Source: PUPG01 sp031323845
GTDB taxonomy: Bacteria; Bacteroidota; Bacteroidia; Bacteroidales; UBA7960
Direction of reading: 5' to 3'
NCBI GenBank assembly: GCA_031323845.1
Contig: JAVIYP010000038.1
Span: 1-27,727 of the forward strand
DNA: 27,727 nt
The translations under genes were made by a program, and so were the position numbers. The notes below the pieces were generated by a model, which did no database searches, was not told where the DNA came from, and was given only the letters and a program-made list of their open reading frames with translations. Each line of letters begins with the position of its first letter. Positions within the stretch are counted from its first letter, which is position 1. Shown here in pieces: positions 14,638 to 23,132 of the stretch.

Positions 14638-16251
14638 ATGCAAAAATTATTACTTCTGGGTGATGAAGCCATTGCCCAGGCTGGGATAGATGCAGGCATG
14701 TCGGGCATTTTTGCTTATCCCGGCACTCCTTCCACTGAAATTACCGAATTTGTCAGGGTCTCCGCAGAAGCTAAAGCGAAAGGCATTGTTGCCTGCTGGT
14801 CTGCGAACGAGAAAACTGCCGCTGAGGCAGCCCTTGGAATGTCTTATGCCGGGAAGCGCAGCATGACGGCCATGAAGCACGTCGGACTCAATGTGGCTGC
14901 CGATGTGTTTCTGAATGCATCCATTACCGGGGCCAACGGGGGTATCCTCTTTGTGGTGGCGGATGACCCGTCTATGCACTCTTCTCAAAATGAGCAGGAT
15001 TCGCGTGTGTACGGTAAGTTTGCCATGATACCGATCCTGGAGCCTTCCAATCAACAGGAGGCTTACGACATGGTACACCAGGGGTTCGACCTTTCTGAAA
15101 AGTACAAAGTGCCGGTGATGTTGCGCATCACCACCCGTTTGGCACACTCCAGGGCAGGGGTTGTTCGCAGGGAAAGCAGGCCGCAGAATCAGTTCAAGCT
15201 CCCGGAAGACCTCCGTCAGTTCGTATTGCTGCCGGCCATAGCCCGGAAACAATACCAGCGCCTGCTCGACCAGCAGGATGCATTCCGGAAAGAGTCGGAA
15301 ATGTCGCCATGGAACACCTATACGGCCGGAGAAGATAAGTCGATGGGAATCATCGCCTGTGGCCTGGCCCATAATTACCTGATGGAGAACTACCCCGACA
15401 GGAAGGTGCCGTTTCCTGTTGTGAAGGTGTCGCAATACCCGCTTCCCAAAGAAAACATTGCAACCCTTTATGAAGAATGCTACAGGATTCTGGTTCTTGA
15501 AGAGGGTTATCCTGTGGTGGAAGAGATGGTGAAAGGATTCCTGAATAAAGGGAAAGAGATCAACGGACGCCTGGACGGTACCTTGCCACGCGCCGGTGAG
15601 CTGAACCCGAACATTGTGGGAAAGGCCCTTGGCTTTCCACAGGAGGAGCTGGCCGAAATTCCGGCACTTGTTGCCAGGCGTCCGCCCTCGCTCTGCAAGG
15701 GTTGTTCGCACATCGACAGCTTCCTGGGCCTTAATGAGGCGATCGCGGAATATGGCAAGGGACGGGTGTTTTCAGATATCGGCTGTTATACCCTGAGTGC
15801 CTTGCCTCCTTATGAATCAATCAACACCTGCGTGGATATGGGTGCCTCCATCACCATGGCAAAAGGTGCCGCCGATGCGGGGATGAAACCGGCAGTTGCC
15901 GTGATCGGCGACAGTACCTTCACTCACTCAGGCATCACCGGCCTGCTGGATGCCGTTAACGACAAATCAAACATTACGGTAATTATCCTCGACAATGCAA
16001 CTACCGGAATGACAGGCGGACAGCCATCGTCTGCCTTTGGGCGCATCGATGATATCTGCAAAGGGGTCGGCGTTGAAGAGGAGCACATCCGCGTGATCAA
16101 GCCCCTGCGAAAAAATCATGAGGAAAACATTCGTGTGATGAAAGAAGAGCTGGCTTATGACGGTGTCTCCGTGATCATCCCCAGAAGGGAATGCATCCAG
16201 ACCCTGAACAAAAGGATGCGACAGAAATTCAAGGAAAAAGAACAAAAATAA
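14638..16251 (+). CDS. iorA: indolepyruvate:ferredoxin oxidoreductase alpha subunit, lacking the ferredoxin domain
   Basis: IorA and IorB convert aryl-pyruvates (from tryptophan, phenylalanine and tyrosine) to aryl-acetyl-CoA, reducing ferredoxin, in anaerobic amino-acid breakdown. The 537 residues hold the N-terminal pyrimidine-binding domain (LLLGDEAIAQAGIDAGMSGIFAYPGTPSTEI) and the thiamine-diphosphate core GDSTFTHSGITGL (G424-) with D452-N453 and TGMTGGQ. CKGCSH at 353-358 corresponds to the CPGCPH of archaeal IorA. Archaeal IorA continues with a C-terminal double 4Fe-4S ferredoxin domain to ~620-640 residues. This protein stops right after IPRRECIQTLNKR and has no CxxCxxC cluster motifs. 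It must therefore pass electrons to a separate acceptor. iorB follows after 39 bases. Confidence 0.93.
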   Translation: MQKLLLLGDEAIAQAGIDAGMSGIFAYPGTPSTEITEFVRVSAEAKAKGIVACWSANEKTAAEAALGMSYAGKRSMTAMKHVGLNVAADVFLNASITGANGGILFVVADDPSMHSSQNEQDSRVYGKFAMIPILEPSNQQEAYDMVHQGFDLSEKYKVPVMLRITTRLAHSRAGVVRRESRPQNQFKLPEDLRQFVLLPAIARKQYQRLLDQQDAFRKESEMSPWNTYTAGEDKSMGIIACGLAHNYLMENYPDRKVPFPVVKVSQYPLPKENIATLYEECYRILVLEEGYPVVEEMVKGFLNKGKEINGRLDGTLPRAGELNPNIVGKALGFPQEELAEIPALVARRPPSLCKGCSHIDSFLGLNEAIAEYGKGRVFSDIGCYTLSALPPYESINTCVDMGASITMAKGAADAGMKPAVAVIGDSTFTHSGITGLLDAVNDKSNITVIILDNATTGMTGGQPSSAFGRIDDICKGVGVEEEHIRVIKPLRKNHEENIRVMKEELAYDGVSVIIPRRECIQTLNKRMRQKFKEKEQK

Positions 16252-16290
16252 TCCAACATCAAACATCCAATTTCTAATATTCATAACATC

Positions 16291-16878
16291 ATGAAAAACG
16301 ACATCATATTAGCAGGAGTCGGCGGACAAGGTATTTTGTCGATTGCCGCCATTATCGGACTTGCCGCAGTAGAATCGGAATTGTACCTGAAACAGGCAGA
16401 GGTGCATGGCATGAGCCAGCGTGGTGGCGACGTGCAATCGCACCTGCGCCTTTCTTCGAGGGAAATAGCCTCTGACCTGATCCCTCACGGGAAGGCGGAC
16501 ATGATCATTTCGGTTGAGCCCATGGAAGCGCTGCGCTATCTTCCTTACCTGGGCCCGGAAGGATGGCTGATAACCAACACGGAGCCCTTTATCAACATTC
16601 CCAATTATCCTGATGAAGAGGAGGTGATGGCCGAGATCAGGAAGCTCCCCCGCCACGTGGCGCTGGATGCAGGGCAGATCGCCGGAGAAACAGGCAACAA
16701 GAAAGCGGCCAATATGGTGATCCTCGGCGCAGCATCTCCCTTTATCGACATCCCTTTTGAAAAACTCGAGAATGCAGTCCGGAAACTATTCGGCCGCAAA
16801 GGTGATGAAATTGTTGCGCTGAACCTTGATGCACTCCGGGCCGGAAGGGAAGTAGCCAAAAGCGAAATCAATGCCTGA
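16291..16878 (+). CDS. iorB: indolepyruvate:ferredoxin oxidoreductase beta subunit
   Basis: The 195-residue gamma-domain-type partner of IorA. The family motif is VGGQGILSIAAIIGLAA near the N-terminus, followed by EVHGMSQRGGDVQSHLRL, the classic substrate/CoA-domain signature, and SVEPMEALRYLPYL. Length is normal. It starts 39 bases after iorA in a spacer made of short repeated words, and the two surely form one operon. Its stop codon is inside a perfect inverted repeat that may end the transcript. No cofactor site is expected in this subunit. Confidence 0.93.
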   Translation: MKNDIILAGVGGQGILSIAAIIGLAAVESELYLKQAEVHGMSQRGGDVQSHLRLSSREIASDLIPHGKADMIISVEPMEALRYLPYLGPEGWLITNTEPFINIPNYPDEEEVMAEIRKLPRHVALDAGQIAGETGNKKAANMVILGAASPFIDIPFEKLENAVRKLFGRKGDEIVALNLDALRAGREVAKSEINA

Positions 16879-16909
16879 TCAGCACGTTTCAGCGCCGTCA
16901 TCAGGCATT
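16870..16909 (+). terminator. perfect 10-bp inverted repeat over the iorB stop codon
   Basis: AATGCCTGAT (16870-16879) and ATCAGGCATT (16900-16909) are exact reverse complements around a 20-base loop. The left arm contains the iorB TGA. No U-tract follows, so it may be a factor-dependent terminator, an mRNA-stabilising hairpin or a binding site. Confidence 0.4.
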
Positions 16910-17016
16910 AAACAAAATCAGTAAAAAAGAGTTATATCTTTTAAACATTATTAACCCGGGCAACCCCTGACAGTAAAGGCTTGTCTTGCGGTTTTCAACA
17001 ATAAAAACCTGTATCA

Positions 17017-19899
17017 ATGATAACTAATAATTTTATTGAACGTCATAACGGAATCCGAAAAGATGATGAAACGCAGATGCTTAAAACCATAGGCATTGAG
17101 TCTGCCGATAAACTGATTGATCAAACCATTCCGCCGAGCATTCGTCTGAAGAAGGAGATGGATCTTCCGCAAGGGCTCAATGAGTACGAGTACATTGCTC
17201 ATGTGAAATCTCTTGGAGCGAAGAACAAGTTATATCGTTCTTTTATTGGGATGGGATATTACAACACCATCATGCCGGGTGTGATCCAGCGCAACATCCT
17301 TGAGAATCCCGGCTGGTACACTTCTTACACCCCATACCAGGCCGAGATTTCGCAGGGGCGCCTCGAGGCGTTGCTGAACTTCCAGACGGTGATCACCGAT
17401 CTAACAGGACTGGAGATCGCGAATGCCTCTCTGCTGGATGAAGCTACCGCTGCAGCTGAGGCAATGATCATGCTTTTCAACAGCAGGCCGCGGCAAATGG
17501 TCAAAGAGGGTATCAGCAAGTTTTTTGTTGCGGAAAAGGTATTTCCCCAGACTTTGGATGTGTTGAAGAACCGCGCAGAGCCCCTCGGGATTGAGCTTGT
17601 GACCGGCGGTTATGATTTCAGGCCCGATGCTTCCTTCTTTGGAGCCTTGCTGCAGTACCCCGACTCTGACGGTGCTGTCAATAATTACCAAGATTTCATG
17701 GAGGCTGCGAAGGAACATGAGGTTCGTGTTGCCGTGGCTGCCGACCTGCTCAGTCTTACGCTGCTGACACCTCCCGGTGAATGGGGTGCCGACGTGGTTG
17801 TGGGATCATCGCAACGCTTTGGCGTGCCGATGGGCTACGGCGGTCCGCATGCTGCCTTCTTTGCCACCAAAGAGGAGTTCAAACGCTCTGTGCCGGGCAG
17901 GATCATCGGCGTTTCGGTTGACAGAAACGGGGATTATGCCCTGCGTATGGCCCTGCAAACCCGCGAACAGCATATCAAAAGGGAACGTGCCACCTCCAAC
18001 ATCTGTACCGCACAGGCATTGCTGGCAACCATAGCCGGCATGTATGCCGTGTATCACGGTCCCAAAGGACTGAAAAAGATAGCACGGCATGTCAACATCC
18101 TCACGGGGGTGCTGGCTGCCGAAGCTGAAAAATATGGCTACAAGCAGCTGAACAAGTACTTTTTTGACACCCTGATGTTCCAGTTGCCAGACAACCTGTT
18201 TGCCGACAAAGTGCATCAGATGGCAGTTGCGAAAAATATGAACTTCCGCAAGGTGGACGACAAGCATGTGGGGATCAGCCTGGATGAGACCACTACCCTC
18301 GAAGAGGTGAACACCATGCTTGAAATCTTTGCGCAAGCCGCCGGGGTTGCCTTTGAAAAATTTGTCTGTGATCCGAAAGAATGTGAAAAGATCACCACCT
18401 TCCCGGCTGAGCTGGAGAGAAAGAGCAGCTTCCTGCAACAGTCGTGCTTCAACTCGTATCATTCAGAAACAGAAATGATGCGTTACATGAAGAAGCTTGA
18501 AAACCGTGACCTGGCGCTTAACCGTACGATGATACCGCTGGGATCCTGCACCATGAAGCTCAACGCAGCTTCTGAGATGTTTGCCATGAGCTGGCCTGAG
18601 TTTGCCGGCATTCATCCTTTCGCGCCCGATGACCAGGCAGCGGGATACCTTGAGATGATCAGGCAACTGGAGCAAGACCTCAGCGAGATCACCGGGTTTG
18701 CCGGCATCTCCTTTATGCCCAATTCAGGGGCTTCCGGCGAATACACCGGGTTGATGGTCATCCGTGCCTATCATGCCGCCAGGGGAGAGGGTCACAGAAA
18801 CGTGACGCTCATTCCCTCATCCGCACACGGGACAAACCCTGCAAGTGCCGTGATGGCAGGCATGCAGGTGGTTGTTGTCAAATGCGATGAAGAAGGCAAT
18901 ATTGACGTGGAAGACCTGAGGCAAAAAGCGGAAAAGCACAAAGACAACCTGGCAGCCATTATGGTTACCTATCCTTCTACGCACGGCGTGTTTGAGGAGG
19001 ATATCCTTGAGGTGACTAAAATCATCCATGATAACGGCGGACAGGTATACATGGACGGAGCGAACATGAACGCCCAGGTGGGCTATACCAATCCTGCCAT
19101 CTGTGGTGCCGATGTATGCCATCTGAACCTGCACAAGACCTTTGCCATTCCGCATGGTGGCGGTGGCCCGGGTGTAGGTCCCATTGGCGTGGCGGAGCAC
19201 CTCTTGCCGTACCTGCCTTCGCACACCATGCACAAGACCGGCGGAGAGCAAGGGATTCCGGCGGTGGCTGCAGCCCCCTTCGGCAGTGCTTTTATCCTGA
19301 CCATTACTTATGGATACATCAAGATGCTTGGTCGCGACGGACTCAAAGAGGCGACAAAAATTGCCATCCTAAGCACCAACTACCTTAAGGCAAAACTTGA
19401 GAAGCATTACAAGGTGTTGTATACCGGCAAGAACGGCTGGGCAGCCCACGAGATGATCCTTGACTGCAACCCCTTCAAACGCAGCATTTCGATTGATGCC
19501 ATCGACATTGCCAAACGTTTGATGGACTATGGTTTCCATGCACCTACGGTGGCTTTCCCCGTTCCCGGCACACTCATGGTGGAGCCGACAGAGAGCGAAC
19601 CCCTGTCGGAACTTGACAGGTTTGTTGATGCCATGATCGCCATCCGTGAAGAGATCCGGGAAATTGAAGAGGGTAAAGCCGATAAGGAGAACAATGTGAT
19701 CAGAAATGCGCCACACACGGCCGCCATGGTGATCACTTCGGACTGGGACAAGCCTTACAGTCGTGAAAAAGCCGCATTCCCGAGGCCATGGTCCAAAGAA
19801 ATCAAATATTTTACGCCGGTGACCCGCGTTGATGATGCCTACGGCGACCGCAACCTCGTGTGTACCTGCGACCCCATCGAAAGCTATGCCCAGGAGTAA
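17017..19899 (+). CDS. gcvP: glycine dehydrogenase (decarboxylating), P-protein of the glycine cleavage system
   Basis: GcvP decarboxylates glycine with pyridoxal phosphate and loads the aminomethyl group on lipoyl-GcvH. At 960 residues it is the fused homodimeric form rather than the split GcvPA/GcvPB type. The N-terminal half shows RHNGI, GMGYYNTIMPGVIQRNILENPGWYTSYTPYQ and ISQGRLEALLNFQT. The C-terminal, catalytic half shows LGSCTMKLNAASEM, HGTNPASA and the cofactor lysine K707 in NLHKTFAIPHGGGGPG. GcvH, GcvT and Lpd are not in the window. The upstream 138 bases contain only a weak -7-like TATCTTTT (16935-16942), and no glycine riboswitch was recognised. A strong terminator follows 25 bases after the stop. 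Confidence 0.97.
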   Translation: MITNNFIERHNGIRKDDETQMLKTIGIESADKLIDQTIPPSIRLKKEMDLPQGLNEYEYIAHVKSLGAKNKLYRSFIGMGYYNTIMPGVIQRNILENPGWYTSYTPYQAEISQGRLEALLNFQTVITDLTGLEIANASLLDEATAAAEAMIMLFNSRPRQMVKEGISKFFVAEKVFPQTLDVLKNRAEPLGIELVTGGYDFRPDASFFGALLQYPDSDGAVNNYQDFMEAAKEHEVRVAVAADLLSLTLLTPPGEWGADVVVGSSQRFGVPMGYGGPHAAFFATKEEFKRSVPGRIIGVSVDRNGDYALRMALQTREQHIKRERATSNICTAQALLATIAGMYAVYHGPKGLKKIARHVNILTGVLAAEAEKYGYKQLNKYFFDTLMFQLPDNLFADKVHQMAVAKNMNFRKVDDKHVGISLDETTTLEEVNTMLEIFAQAAGVAFEKFVCDPKECEKITTFPAELERKSSFLQQSCFNSYHSETEMMRYMKKLENRDLALNRTMIPLGSCTMKLNAASEMFAMSWPEFAGIHPFAPDDQAAGYLEMIRQLEQDLSEITGFAGISFMPNSGASGEYTGLMVIRAYHAARGEGHRNVTLIPSSAHGTNPASAVMAGMQVVVVKCDEEGNIDVEDLRQKAEKHKDNLAAIMVTYPSTHGVFEEDILEVTKIIHDNGGQVYMDGANMNAQVGYTNPAICGADVCHLNLHKTFAIPHGGGGPGVGPIGVAEHLLPYLPSHTMHKTGGEQGIPAVAAAPFGSAFILTITYGYIKMLGRDGLKEATKIAILSTNYLKAKLEKHYKVLYTGKNGWAAHEMILDCNPFKRSISIDAIDIAKRLMDYGFHAPTVAFPVPGTLMVEPTESEPLSELDRFVDAMIAIREEIREIEEGKADKENNVIRNAPHTAAMVITSDWDKPYSREKAAFPRPWSKEIKYFTPVTRVDDAYGDRNLVCTCDPIESYAQE

Positions 19900-19924
19900 C
19901 AACTGAGGCTAATGGACTACCTGC

Positions 19925-19978
19925 TTGCCGGGCACCAGGAAAGTTTTGTGCTTTCCTGGCGCCCGGCAAATTTTCTTT
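19925..19978 (+). terminator. strong intrinsic terminator of gcvP
   Basis: A 19-bp stem (19925-19943 with 19951-19969) with one A-C mismatch, a 7-base TTTTGTG loop and a following ATTTTCTTT tract. It begins 25 bases after the gcvP stop. Confidence 0.88.
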
Positions 19979-20041
19979 AGACCCGGACCAGACAACCGCC
20001 GTTCAGGGTGACAGGCATTTGTTTCCTGGTAATAATGTTTT

Positions 20042-20074
20042 TTTGGTTTTTGCATTGCTTTGGATTTAGTTTTG
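20042..20074 (+). promoter_or_regulatory. promoter upstream of the membrane protein gene
   Basis: TTTG (20042-20045), 21 bases, then TAGTTTTG (20067-20074): the cleanest Bacteroidota -33/-7 pair in the window. Transcription would begin near 20081, about 280 bases before the next convincing ATG. Confidence 0.55.
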
Positions 20075-20358
20075 TACAAAAATTTCAATATATTTACGCA
20101 AAAATACAGTCCTAAGGGCAGGGTGAGTTGTGGCAACCTTATACATGCCGGTTACGTTCATGATTGATGTCTTTTTCAAGCTGTTAACTTCTTGGATTGA
20201 GGCATTTGTAAGCAAGCACAACACCTGTAATTGTCAGAGAGATTGGCTGTCTGAAATCAACAAAGCACCTGATAAACAGTGGAGTCATGAAACCACACAA
20301 AAAAAAGGGCGTAACCGAAAAGCCAAATGAGTAGGATAAACTAAAAAAAACAGTTAAA
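20075..20358 (+). other. long untranslated leader or small-RNA region; no convincing gene
   Basis: The gap between the gcvP terminator and the next gene is nearly 400 bases. Downstream of the promoter I see no known riboswitch core, tRNA or CRISPR. Two weak reading frames exist. One is a 66-codon frame from GTG at 20130, with a hydrophobic start and a basic end. The other is a 15-codon frame from ATG at 20287 (MKPHKKKGVTEKPNE). Neither has database-independent support. The last 80 bases are A-rich. Confidence 0.4.
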
Positions 20359-21189
20359 ATGCAAGACATGTTTCAAAACTTTGATGCAGAAATGCTTTAT
20401 TCGTTGGCCATTGGCCTGGCGGTGGTTTTTATCATAGGGCATATGCTGTATGTGCTGATTAAACCCAAAAAGTTCGGCAGTGCTTTTTCGGCTGATGAGT
20501 TCCGCTCACAGAGAAAGATGGCCCAAATGCCGGAGGAGTCCAGTGAAGAGGAAAACCAGCAATCCTGGGAGCTTCTGCAGATCATCTTCAACACCTACAC
20601 CTGGGTTTCGGAAGACGAAGAGGGTGAGGAACTCCGCAAGCCCCGCAAGATGAAAGAAATTGTCAAAGCGTCGCAATTGATGGAACAACTTATTGAGCTT
20701 AAGCCAACGGACGAAGAAGTTGTTGCCATGATGAATGAGCACCGGGAGGTGATTCGCTCCAATGTTAAGCGATCGTTCGACGGATCCACCCGCCTTATTT
20801 GGATGGGAGTCCTGGTAGCCATTATCCTGGCTCTTTTTACCCTCATTGAGGGGGCCAATTTCTTTCGTTCTTTTGCCACCTGGGGTGCCTTTTTCTGGGG
20901 CCCTGCCATCATTTACTTTATCGCCAGCCTGACACCACAGTTTTTGATTGAAAAAAGAGCCAGCAGGGGAGGAGGAAACCTCGCCAGTGGTTGTGCAGGA
21001 ATCGCATTCGGTGTCCTCGGAAGTGGTGAAACGGTCAGGTATAAATATTCGGATGGAACAACAGAGGATGATAATTCATCTCATATATGGGCGCTGGTCT
21101 TCGGCATCATTGCCATGTTCATATTTGCCATTACCATCAGTTTGTGGGCCCTGGTTAACTATTTCCGAAACTACGTGTTCTATATATAA
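20359..21189 (+). CDS. unrecognised four-helix membrane protein
   Basis: I do not recognise this 276-residue protein. Hydrophobic segments at ~13-34, ~145-163, ~175-195 and ~242-265 suggest four membrane spans. Between spans 1 and 2 lies a charged, probably helical region of ~110 residues with acidic clusters (PEESSEEENQQ, EDEEGEEL), likely on one side of the membrane. After span 3 a glycine-rich stretch (GGGNLASGCAGIAFGVLGSGE) precedes a short acidic loop. It has no signal peptide cleavage site, enzyme motif or cofactor-binding cysteines. It probably has its own promoter ~285 bases upstream. The downstream neighbour converges on it from the minus strand, so it is likely monocistronic. Base composition matches its neighbours. 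Confidence 0.8.
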   Translation: MQDMFQNFDAEMLYSLAIGLAVVFIIGHMLYVLIKPKKFGSAFSADEFRSQRKMAQMPEESSEEENQQSWELLQIIFNTYTWVSEDEEGEELRKPRKMKEIVKASQLMEQLIELKPTDEEVVAMMNEHREVIRSNVKRSFDGSTRLIWMGVLVAIILALFTLIEGANFFRSFATWGAFFWGPAIIYFIASLTPQFLIEKRASRGGGNLASGCAGIAFGVLGSGETVRYKYSDGTTEDDNSSHIWALVFGIIAMFIFAITISLWALVNYFRNYVFYI

Positions 21190-21269
21190 TAGCCGGAACT
21201 GCAGGCCAACCTGATTGTGTTCTGAAAGATCGGACTGGTTTTGAATTACACCATCCGGGTTGTAAGAAA

Positions 21270-23114
21270 TTATTCGTCTTTATAAAGAAAGCGTTTGATC
21301 TTCTTGGTGGGGGTTTTGATAAAAGGCTCCACCTGTTCTTCGATGGTGCTCAGGCGTGAGAAGCGATTGAGCCTGGCATTGACCCTGCCGTGTATTTCAT
21401 TGAGCCGCTCACGGGCTTTTGCCTGCATGGCTTCATATCTTTCCTTTGCAGAATCCTTCAGGTCGGTGTAACTCTGGCTTGCAGAATCTTTCAGGTCGGT
21501 GTAACTCTGGCTTGCAGAATCTTTCAGTTCGTGATATCGCTTGCCGGCCGATTCTTTCATGTCGTCGTAGCGCTGATCGGCCATTTCTTTAAATTCCTGA
21601 TAGCTTTTCCCCGCTGATTCTTTAAACTCATGATAGCGCTTGTCAAGCTCTTCATAGTTAAGGTGCACTTTGGCGATCAACTTTCCTCTGAGCTCATAAA
21701 CAAGAGATTCAAGCACGTGCGGCTCACTGTTGATCACTGCTTCAATGTCTTCAGGGTAAATGTTCTCTCCGGTCGGACTGATGATGATGTTCTTAATACG
21801 ACCCTTGATGAACAGGTAACCGTCTTTGTCAAGAGTGCCCAGGTCACCGGTTTTGAACCAGCCGTCTTCAGTGAATACTTCTTTCGTCAGTTCAGGCTCC
21901 TTGTAATAACCCATCATTACATTAGGCCCTTTGGCAAGAATTTCACCCTCGCCCGTTTCGGGGTCGGGATTGTGGATTTTTATCTCCTGACCGGGAATGT
22001 TGAAACCGGTTGACCGGTATTTGGTAAGTTTGGGACCGCAGCCGGCAAGCAGCGGCGAAGTTTCCGTAAGGCCATAGCCTATGGCATACGGAAAACCGGC
22101 ATCCCTGAGGAAACGTTCGGCCTCGGCGTTAAGCTTGGCGCCGCCAATGCCAAAGAAGTGCAGCTTCCCTCCAAAGGCTTTGTAAATCTTTTTCCCTGCC
22201 AGTTTGTGAAATGCCTTCTGCACCGGACGGAACCTGGTCAGGCTTCGCATCACAGCGCTTCCGCTCAGCTTCGGCCTTACCCTGTTCTGGTAAACTTTCT
22301 CAATGATGAGAGGTACGGTCAGCATCATGGTGGGCCGTATCTTCTGCATGGCCGGTAAAAGTACGGCAGGGGTCGGCAGCTTGTCCAGGTAGTGGACCGA
22401 CGCACCCATCATAAAAGGGATGATAAAACCGATGGTGCATTCGTACGTATGCGGCAAAGGCAATACCGACAACAGCCGGTCTGTTTTGCTGACCATCTGG
22501 ATGTTCAGGGTGTTGACAGCATTGGAAACAATATTTTTGTGTGACAACATCACGCCCTTTGGTGTTCCGGTGGTTCCGGAGGTATAAAGAATGGCAGCAA
22601 GATCATCCTCTTCCGGGAAGGGAAGGTCCACTTCATTGGCTGCGGTGTTTTCGTCTTTTTTGATAATGTTACCGTTCAGCTCAAGGTTGCCCAGGCTGAT
22701 GGTGCTGAAATCGTCAGCCAATATACCCAGCTTTAGCGTGTCGGGCAATGGTTGATGCAGCTTGTCGCTTTGCTTTTCCGAAACGATGATGGCTTTTGCT
22801 TCACTGTGCTCAAGGATTTTCTGAATTTCTTCCTTTGAAAAGTCCACCAGAATGGGAACAACAACCGCTCCCATGCCGGTAATCGCCAGGTAGGCCACAC
22901 CCCAATGCGGCATGTTCTGACTGAGCAAAGCCACCCTGTCTCCCTTGTTGATGTTGTGCTTTGAGAACAAGTTTACTAGCTCCTGCGACTTCAGGTAAGC
23001 TTCTCTGTAAGTTAGCGGCTTCTGGTCCACAAATCCAAGGGCAGGCAGATCGGAATACGTTGCTGCACTGTTTTCAAGCAGTGCACGAAGCGTTAATTTT
23101 TTCGGAAGTTCCAT
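21270..23114 (-). CDS. long-chain acyl-CoA synthetase with an 11-residue repeat insertion
   Basis: An AMP-forming fatty-acid:CoA ligase of 614 residues. Core motifs are the P-loop YTSGTTGTPKG (~177-187), YGLTETSPLL, GWFKTGDLG, and GRIKNIIISPTGENIYPEDIE in the C-terminal subdomain. After VLESLVYELRGKLIAKVHLN, where the family normally has a short helix, come nine in-phase 11-residue units (487-585), e.g. KESAGKSYQEF, KDSASQSYTDL. The protein then closes with the usual TPTKKIKRFLYKDE. The units have the spacing of amphipathic 11/3 helices, as in apolipoproteins, perilipins and group-3 LEA proteins. The start is set at ATG 23114. An in-frame TTG at 23135 lies inside the -7 promoter element and would not be transcribed. 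It converges on the membrane protein gene with 80 bases between stops. Confidence 0.92.
   Translation of the reverse strand: MELPKKLTLRALLENSAATYSDLPALGFVDQKPLTYREAYLKSQELVNLFSKHNINKGDRVALLSQNMPHWGVAYLAITGMGAVVVPILVDFSKEEIQKILEHSEAKAIIVSEKQSDKLHQPLPDTLKLGILADDFSTISLGNLELNGNIIKKDENTAANEVDLPFPEEDDLAAILYTSGTTGTPKGVMLSHKNIVSNAVNTLNIQMVSKTDRLLSVLPLPHTYECTIGFIIPFMMGASVHYLDKLPTPAVLLPAMQKIRPTMMLTVPLIIEKVYQNRVRPKLSGSAVMRSLTRFRPVQKAFHKLAGKKIYKAFGGKLHFFGIGGAKLNAEAERFLRDAGFPYAIGYGLTETSPLLAGCGPKLTKYRSTGFNIPGQEIKIHNPDPETGEGEILAKGPNVMMGYYKEPELTKEVFTEDGWFKTGDLGTLDKDGYLFIKGRIKNIIISPTGENIYPEDIEAVINSEPHVLESLVYELRGKLIAKVHLNYEELDKRYHEFKESAGKSYQEFKEMADQRYDDMKESAGKRYHELKDSASQSYTDLKDSASQSYTDLKDSAKERYEAMQAKARERLNEIHGRVNARLNRFSRLSTIEEQVEPFIKTPTKKIKRFLYKDE
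21457..21522 (-). repeat. two identical 33-bp tandem units in the acyl-CoA synthetase gene
   Basis: 21457-21489 and 21490-21522 are identical base for base and each encodes one 11-residue unit (KDSASQSYTDL phase). Neighbouring units are diverged at DNA level, so this copy is recent. Confidence 0.9.
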
Positions 23115-23132
23115 AAAAATATTTTTACCATG

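Noticed and set aside
14650..15711. 353-codon minus-strand frame opposite iorA
   Set aside because: It is a mirror of the well-supported iorA coding sequence with no family features; long antisense frames are common in GC-balanced genes.
16879..17016. possible glycine riboswitch upstream of gcvP
   Set aside because: No conserved glycine-aptamer core was found in this 138-base region.
20130..20330. 66-codon GTG-start frame as a firm gene
   Set aside because: No ribosome site, no recognisable family and an unusual start; mentioned only as a possibility in the leader region.
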